NCBI GenBank assembly: GCA_003194525.1
Contig: NBIV01000197.1
Coordinates: 1-64,000 of the forward strand
From: Gracilariopsis chorda
Lineage: Eukaryota > Rhodophyta > Florideophyceae > Gracilariales > Gracilariaceae
Length of the DNA: 64,000 bases
Direction: 5' to 3'
A program made the position numbers and the translations under genes. This document shows positions 59,601 through 64,000 of the stretch, one piece after another; position 1 is the stretch's first letter, and each line of letters begins with the position of its first letter. The notes under the pieces are model-generated. The model was given only the letters and a program-made list of their open reading frames with translations, had not been told where the DNA came from and made no database searches.

Positions 59601-62326
59601 TGATCCCGAGACCAGACTTGTATGCAGTGTATAATGAATTCTCGAGAATTCATTGGACGGGTGTAGGATCACAATTTGTTACACCGGCATCTACTTCCGA
59701 GCCATATCCTACGGCCAGTCAACCCCCGTTATCTAACTCTGCCGATTTTACGCCAGGGGTTACCGGTTTTCATCAATCCAGCTAGGTCTCTTCAGGCCAT
59801 TTCATACCTGAGCAAAGATCTGGTACTGCTAATCAGGACGCAAAAGCGTCTCATCGATTCTCTTCGATTCGCCCCGCTCCAAGAGTGCTTGGCTCCTCAC
59901 AAACAAGAACCGAAGTGTGGTCGAATCTTTCGGTTTCAGAAAGAAGGGTACCTGTGACGACTTCAGCGGTGGAGCACCCCACAAAGCCACTATTGATGAT
60001 TGCTACTCCGCCTCCGCGCTTGGCTCCCTCTTCGGCTCTTTCGGCTCTCCTCTTTCGAAGAGGATTCTAATATGTATCGTAAAGCTTATGTCCTCATTTT
60101 GGAAAGCCTTTGTGAATATTGTCGGAGATTGTCGAAGGAGCTTGCTACCTGGTTGGCGTTTTCTGAAGAACGAAGAAAGCTCAATCTAGAATGTATTTTG
60201 GCATTCCGCAGACCTGGCTCTCCACTCAGCAAGACCAGCTATGATGAGATTCTTGCAAAAGCTATAGACAATGCTAGAAACGTGACAGGACTGGATTTCG
60301 CTTGTTCCCTTGTACGGAAAGCAGTTATTGAGGAGCCATTAGCTACCGCAGGTGACTTTTATCTAACACTTGAAGGTATTTTGAAAGTCGCACGGACGCA
60401 AAACACCGCGAATACGTCTATGACCGCAGATGAACTACTCGCACTCGTAGACGCTGCATGAACCGTCGTTCACAAAGCAGACGCAACACACGGATCGGGT
60501 AGTACAAACACTGAGGCCAACACGACTTCAACAAGACATTTAAAAGACCCAGAAAATATCGATCTCATGGGTTCAAGGAAAGTAGTCGCGCAAGTTCTTC
60601 TTGAGTGGCATCGAGTCTTGACTGCTGATGTTAATCGATAAATTCTAGACCAAGCGGTTATGAACTTCATGGAACAGGCAAGTGCAAGTCTCTTGGCGAC
60701 AACTGACACCGTAGAGAAATTCTTCCAAGTAGCTGTAAAGATCGTGACCACAGCGACTTCTCTGCTTCTGGAGTCTATAGCGAGCGAATCAGGAATATCA
60801 ACTGATATTATTGAGCCCCCCTACACCTCAGTTGAGAGTCTGATATGTATGCTGAGCACACTCTGTCATATAGACAAAGTTGGATCCGCTTCTAAGAAAA
60901 TCAAGGGGGTGCATTTACTCTGCCATTTCTACGTCACTGTTGCGAAGGATATGCTAAAGCGATGCAGCAAAGAGATCTGAGGGCACATTCTCATATACTA
61001 ACTGGTATAATGGCTCAGTTTTCAGTTGGCTCGAATGTGAAGGAACGGAGCGGCACAGATGAATTTGAACCGACTGTTGATCAGTTTCCTATAGCGTTCT
61101 CCCATAAGCTTCAGGGCCTTTCTTCGAAGGCAGAAGCTATAAAGTTCCTAGATGACAAGCAAGACGGTCTTTTTTGATGGGTACGTGATCTTGGAAGCCT
61201 TACACTTGAAGATGCAGAAGTCAATCTTGACAGTCTTTCCGTTCAAGGAGGACTAGTAGGCGTCCTAAGCTTATTTTCGCCGTCAAGGATACCCCCGTTT
61301 GCTTTCTACTGGCTACAACTCCTAGCAAACAAAGAATTATTCCCGAGTCTACTTTCTGTTAAGAACGTGAATGGTGGGCCTTTGTTTCGGCATTTGCTTC
61401 TTTCGTTTCTTCAGTTCATCTCTGGATATCTGAAAAACTCTACTGAACCGCTCTCAATGGTGGTTCGAACGCTTTATAATTGGTTGCTGAGAGTGTTGCT
61501 AGTTGTGGTCCATGACGTTCTGGAGTTCTTGTGCGCATATCACCTGGACTTCTGCAATGTTATACCTAGTAGCTGCGTTCAGCTTCGTAATTTGGTTCTG
61601 TCGTCGTTTCCGAAACAAATGCGCCTTCGTGATCCGTTCGCCCCTGATCTGAACATGAAGAGACTACCAAAAATGATGAATCCTCCCTTAATACTATCGA
61701 ATTTTGTGACTCCGTTACAGGGTAGTGGCATGACAGGGGTGATTGATACGTACTTGAAATCGAGTGGAAGGCTCAGTAGGTAAGGGATGTCACTTGATCT
61801 TGTGAAGTATATCCGCTTCACTGGTGACCAGGGACAGACCAGGTACAGTCTTACTGTACTAAATTCTTTGGTCGTGTATCTGTCCCAGAGTGCTACTTCC
61901 GGTTCGGGTGACCGTGATATCTTGACCAGCCCTTCTACGTATATCATTCGTTTCTTTACTTTTCAACTCGACTTCGAGGGGCAAACACATCTTTTCAATG
62001 CACTTACAAACCAACTGCGTTTCCCCAACAGTCACACTATGTACTTCAGGAATATGATCCTCATGTTATTCCGCGAATATAATAGCGAGTGGGTGAAGGA
62101 AGAGATTGCAAAAGTGCTGGTCGAGAGGCTAATTGCGAACAGACTACCACCGTGGGGACTACTAACTACTTTTGTTGAGCTGCTGAAGAATCCTGATTAC
62201 AACTTTTGGAACTACTCGTTCGTGACTTGTGCGCCTGAAAATGAGGACCAGTTTCAGAATGTTTCAAAGCATTGCAGGGCGCCTTCATTTCAGAATAGAC
62301 GCCAATCACTGGTGTCTGTGAAGTAG
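56660..62326 (+). pseudogene. CNOT1: CNOT1 (NOT1) pseudogene, CCR4-NOT complex scaffold
   Basis: NOT1 is the scaffold of the CCR4-NOT deadenylase, which shortens mRNA poly(A) tails. Domains in order: HEAT/TTP-binding region about 56.69-57.62 kb (DFSLELAMLAYQENVLK, FNCMLHTLFEEYRFF, ALERFEARCYKWAQFCSHML); CAF1-binding MIF4G domain about 57.9-58.6 kb (LKPEFFDFFAVYIVVKRASL, FNNLYIDLL); CAF40-binding DUF3819 region about 59.1-59.75 kb (GHTIREIIQPVVESS, RRAAMQMVQQLAG); connector about 60.07-61.1 kb (LESLCEYCRRLSKELATWL); NOT1 C-terminal domain about 61.2-62.3 kb (DPFAPDLNMKRLPKMMNPPL, ANRLPPWGLLTTFVELLKNP, NYSFVTCAPE). Lesions: frame changes near 57340, 59150, 59280, 59510, 60065 and 60965, and in-frame stops at about 59785, 60460, 60640, 61175 and 61782. 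The N-terminal third is absent. Too short for introns at the frame changes. Confidence 0.85.
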
Positions 62327-62329
62327 GGC

Positions 62330-63122
62330 GGACAACCATGGCTAGACAGAACTAGTATTAGCGTAAAGCATTTCTCATTGTATACATTGTAGAAGGCCTA
62401 CCCTATAGCCCTAACTATCAACAACGTGGGACATAATTACCAAGCACTAGAATAGGCAAGATATTCCGCAAGAAATCCCAACTGCAATTTATCATTTTCG
62501 TACGTGGTGAATGTTCTTTACCACGATGTGGACACCATTGGTACAGGAAGCATTGATATCTCTACTTCCCAGCCAAAAATTGGACCTCGTTACGGATTTG
62601 ATCCACATCATCATTCACCGAGCAGTTAAGCAGTATTATTCGCCGATCTTGTTATGCTATACTCCCATTTCACCCCAAGAGTCACTCGTCGAGTGTAACG
62701 CTATTGTTCATGCTGACCATTCCATGGAACATCAGAATCTCTGTAGCGATTCCGGGCTCTCTCCATAAAGGAGGTATGATCTCCTTGTTCCCGGATGGAC
62801 TTCTGCATATCATCTGGGAGGCTACCTATGGCTCTTTCAGCAGTTCAAGAGATAAAGTCCTGCTCAGGTTCAATGAATGTAGCCAATGTGTTTTAGCAAA
62901 GCCGCCTCAAAAGAAATCAATAAACCAAAAGCAAAGTTAGTCTGTCTGTATCTCACTGACTCCCATGTACCTTCAACTTCTTTTTCCTGTTTCTCCAAGC
63001 GACTTGTAATCTTCGAGACGACACAGCGACCAACTCAAACCGTGTAGGTAGATGAACGAACACCATCAGATTCATCGATTCCCAACTTGGGTTCTGCGGC
63101 AGAAAGAGTGGCTGAATAACGC
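62330..63122. other. gap with possible integrase zinc-finger trace
   Basis: Frames of 85 codons (62511-62768) and 78 codons (62704-62940) on plus. The second ends with HIIWEATYGSF and, further on, ECSQCVLAKPPQKKS, which faintly recalls the HHCC zinc-binding part of a retrotransposon integrase. Weak. No neighbouring retroelement parts were found. Confidence 0.2.
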
Positions 63123-63401
63123 ATGGCGACAACTCCAGTGAAGCTCTCCAACAAAATACAAGAAGCCGACAAACGTGGCTTGCGTTCCTCTCTTGGATCG
63201 CGTCAAACCTGGCGAAACGAAATTAAACCCGGTATAGATAGAATGCAAGCAGTAGCAGAAGCAAAAAATGCGTGGCCACCACAACCACCTCCCCAAAAAC
63301 CACCCAAACCACCATCAACACCAATACCCCCAACAACACCACATACAACAGCCCTTAATGATAACAAAAGTAAATCAAAAGGCAGTAGAGAAACTAGATA
63401 G
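63123..63401 (+). CDS. hypothetical small proline-rich protein
   Basis: Open frame of 92 residues from an ATG at 63123. The first 50 residues are charged and probably helical (KLSNKIQEADKRGLRSSLGS), followed by a Pro-rich stretch (PPQPPPQKPPKPPSTPIPP) and a Lys/Ser/Asn tail. No family recognised. Its 3' end overlaps that of the minus-strand ORF by 8 bases. The proline run may be a mere reading of a CCA-rich repeat, so it may not be a gene. Confidence 0.3.
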   Translation: MATTPVKLSNKIQEADKRGLRSSLGSRQTWRNEIKPGIDRMQAVAEAKNAWPPQPPPQKPPKPPSTPIPPTTPHTTALNDNKSKSKGSRETR

Positions 63402-64000
63402 CATTGTTCTCCGCATCAGGTCTGGACTTTTCAACCATCTTTTTAAATCTCCTCAGCAGATGGATATGGTTTTGTTGTAGTAATTCCACCAAATCCTCAT
63501 CATGCAGATCTCGAGCTCTTCTGATCTGCATGGAGCTCTCTGCAAGATACGTTGCTAGTTTGACACGATGATCAAATTCTTCCCTCTGCTTTTCTTCATC
63601 TGACTTCTGTGACCCTGCATTCCTGTCACGTTCTATGGCAAGATGCTCCCGCAAAATTGTCGTCTGTTCCTCTGAAATCTTATTGGATTGAACCACTCCT
63701 TTCGATATTTGACCATGATCCTTATAGCTTCCACTGTTTCGTATCCCAGAGCTTCTCCTTCGCTCCACCGCAGCCTGATTCTGTATTCCACTCCCTAAGC
63801 AACCCTCTTCAATACCTCTTTCATCCTCCTCGATGAGCTTCGAGGTTATTGAGAGCAGATCTTCCGCCTCGTTTGCGGTACCGATGCGCGATACGCGAAA
63901 AAAGACATAAGCCCGTTTCGAATCGGCAATCAGTTCACCTTTCGGGGTCACCCGTAGAAAGCTGCAAATGTTACTTGGATCGTTCTGCCCTGACGTAGAC
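63394..64000 (-). CDS. hypothetical coiled-coil protein, 5' end off the window
   Basis: Open frame of at least 202 codons that stays open to the right window edge, so its start is not visible; no ATG serves as a start in the first part (the codon at 63949-63951 is GTG). The sequence is strongly charged. A long Glu/Lys/Arg-rich coiled coil runs through the C-terminal half (ILREHLAIERDRNAGSQKSD, then EEFDHRVKLATYLAESSMQI). This resembles the tails of transposon Myb-like proteins such as the one at 13605-14477, but no DNA-binding domain lies in the visible part, so that is inference. Confidence 0.4.
   Translation of the reverse strand, partial: STSGQNDPSNICSFLRVTPKGELIADSKRAYVFFRVSRIGTANEAEDLLSITSKLIEEDERGIEEGCLGSGIQNQAAVERRRSSGIRNSGSYKDHGQISKGVVQSNKISEEQTTILREHLAIERDRNAGSQKSDEEKQREEFDHRVKLATYLAESSMQIRRARDLHDEDLVELLQQNHIHLLRRFKKMVEKSRPDAENNAI

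Noticed and set aside
57340-61790. Introns as explanation for frame changes and stops in CNOT1
   Set aside because: Homology continues within a few codons on both sides of each break, leaving no room for an intron. The five downstream in-frame stops include TAA, TAG and TGA, so a variant genetic code does not explain them either.
1-64000. tRNA, rRNA and CRISPR arrays
   Set aside because: No cloverleaf with a TPsiC-like arm, no rRNA-like stretch and no regularly spaced short repeats were seen by eye.

Overview
The window is nuclear DNA of a eukaryote and is mostly a graveyard of transposable elements. It holds nested and neighbouring LTR retrotransposons (Ty3/Gypsy and Ty1/Copia types), at least four Harbinger-type DNA transposons, a small MITE, one gene that looks intact, and a decayed copy of the CCR4-NOT scaffold gene CNOT1. 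The intact gene has a single exon, an N-terminal signal peptide and a TATA box, so its host has intron-poor genes and a secretory pathway. A red alga is my best guess and an oomycete or other alga is possible. This is inference from overall character, with low confidence.

Layout. 1-6859: end of one Ty3/Gypsy copy, a shared LTR, then a nearly whole copy on the minus strand (element A) with its second LTR. 6.9-8.7 kb: unassigned. 8682-11271: Harbinger element H1, found from a matching pair of terminal inverted repeats, with a Myb/SANT-like ORF and a transposase facing each other across an 88-base hairpin. 12.45-14.48 kb: Harbinger element H2, same two-gene layout, almost whole. 16.27-27.7 kb: very old Gypsy/chromovirus relic (element C) with diverged LTRs and a second gag-like segment after pol. 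28.2-32.9 kb: decayed Copia relic on the minus strand. 34530-41266: second copy (element B) of the same Gypsy family as A. 42.2-43.25 kb: Harbinger relic H3. 44.57-44.73 kb: cluster of four small hairpins. 46581-47594: solo LTR of the A/B family, possibly sitting inside a former gene.

48612-50015 (minus): intact gene for a secreted protein with two identically spaced six-cysteine modules. I do not recognise its family. 51.0-53.3 kb: gag-like relic with a CCHC knuckle, with a 177-base MITE (52633-52809) inside the same stretch. 54.76-55.91 kb: Harbinger relic H4, open apart from four in-frame stops. 56.1-56.6 kb: collapsed remnant of an extra CNOT1 copy. 56.66-62.33 kb: CNOT1 pseudogene that keeps the order of domains from the TTP-binding region to the C-terminal NOT1 domain, with about ten lesions and no N-terminal third. 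63.1-64 kb: two small convergent ORFs, one running off the window.

How things work together: in H1 and H2 the transposase and the Myb-like protein are the two proteins that Harbinger elements are known to need. H2 could have been active recently. The A/B Gypsy family has also been active recently, since the two LTRs flanking A are about 99% identical by hand count.
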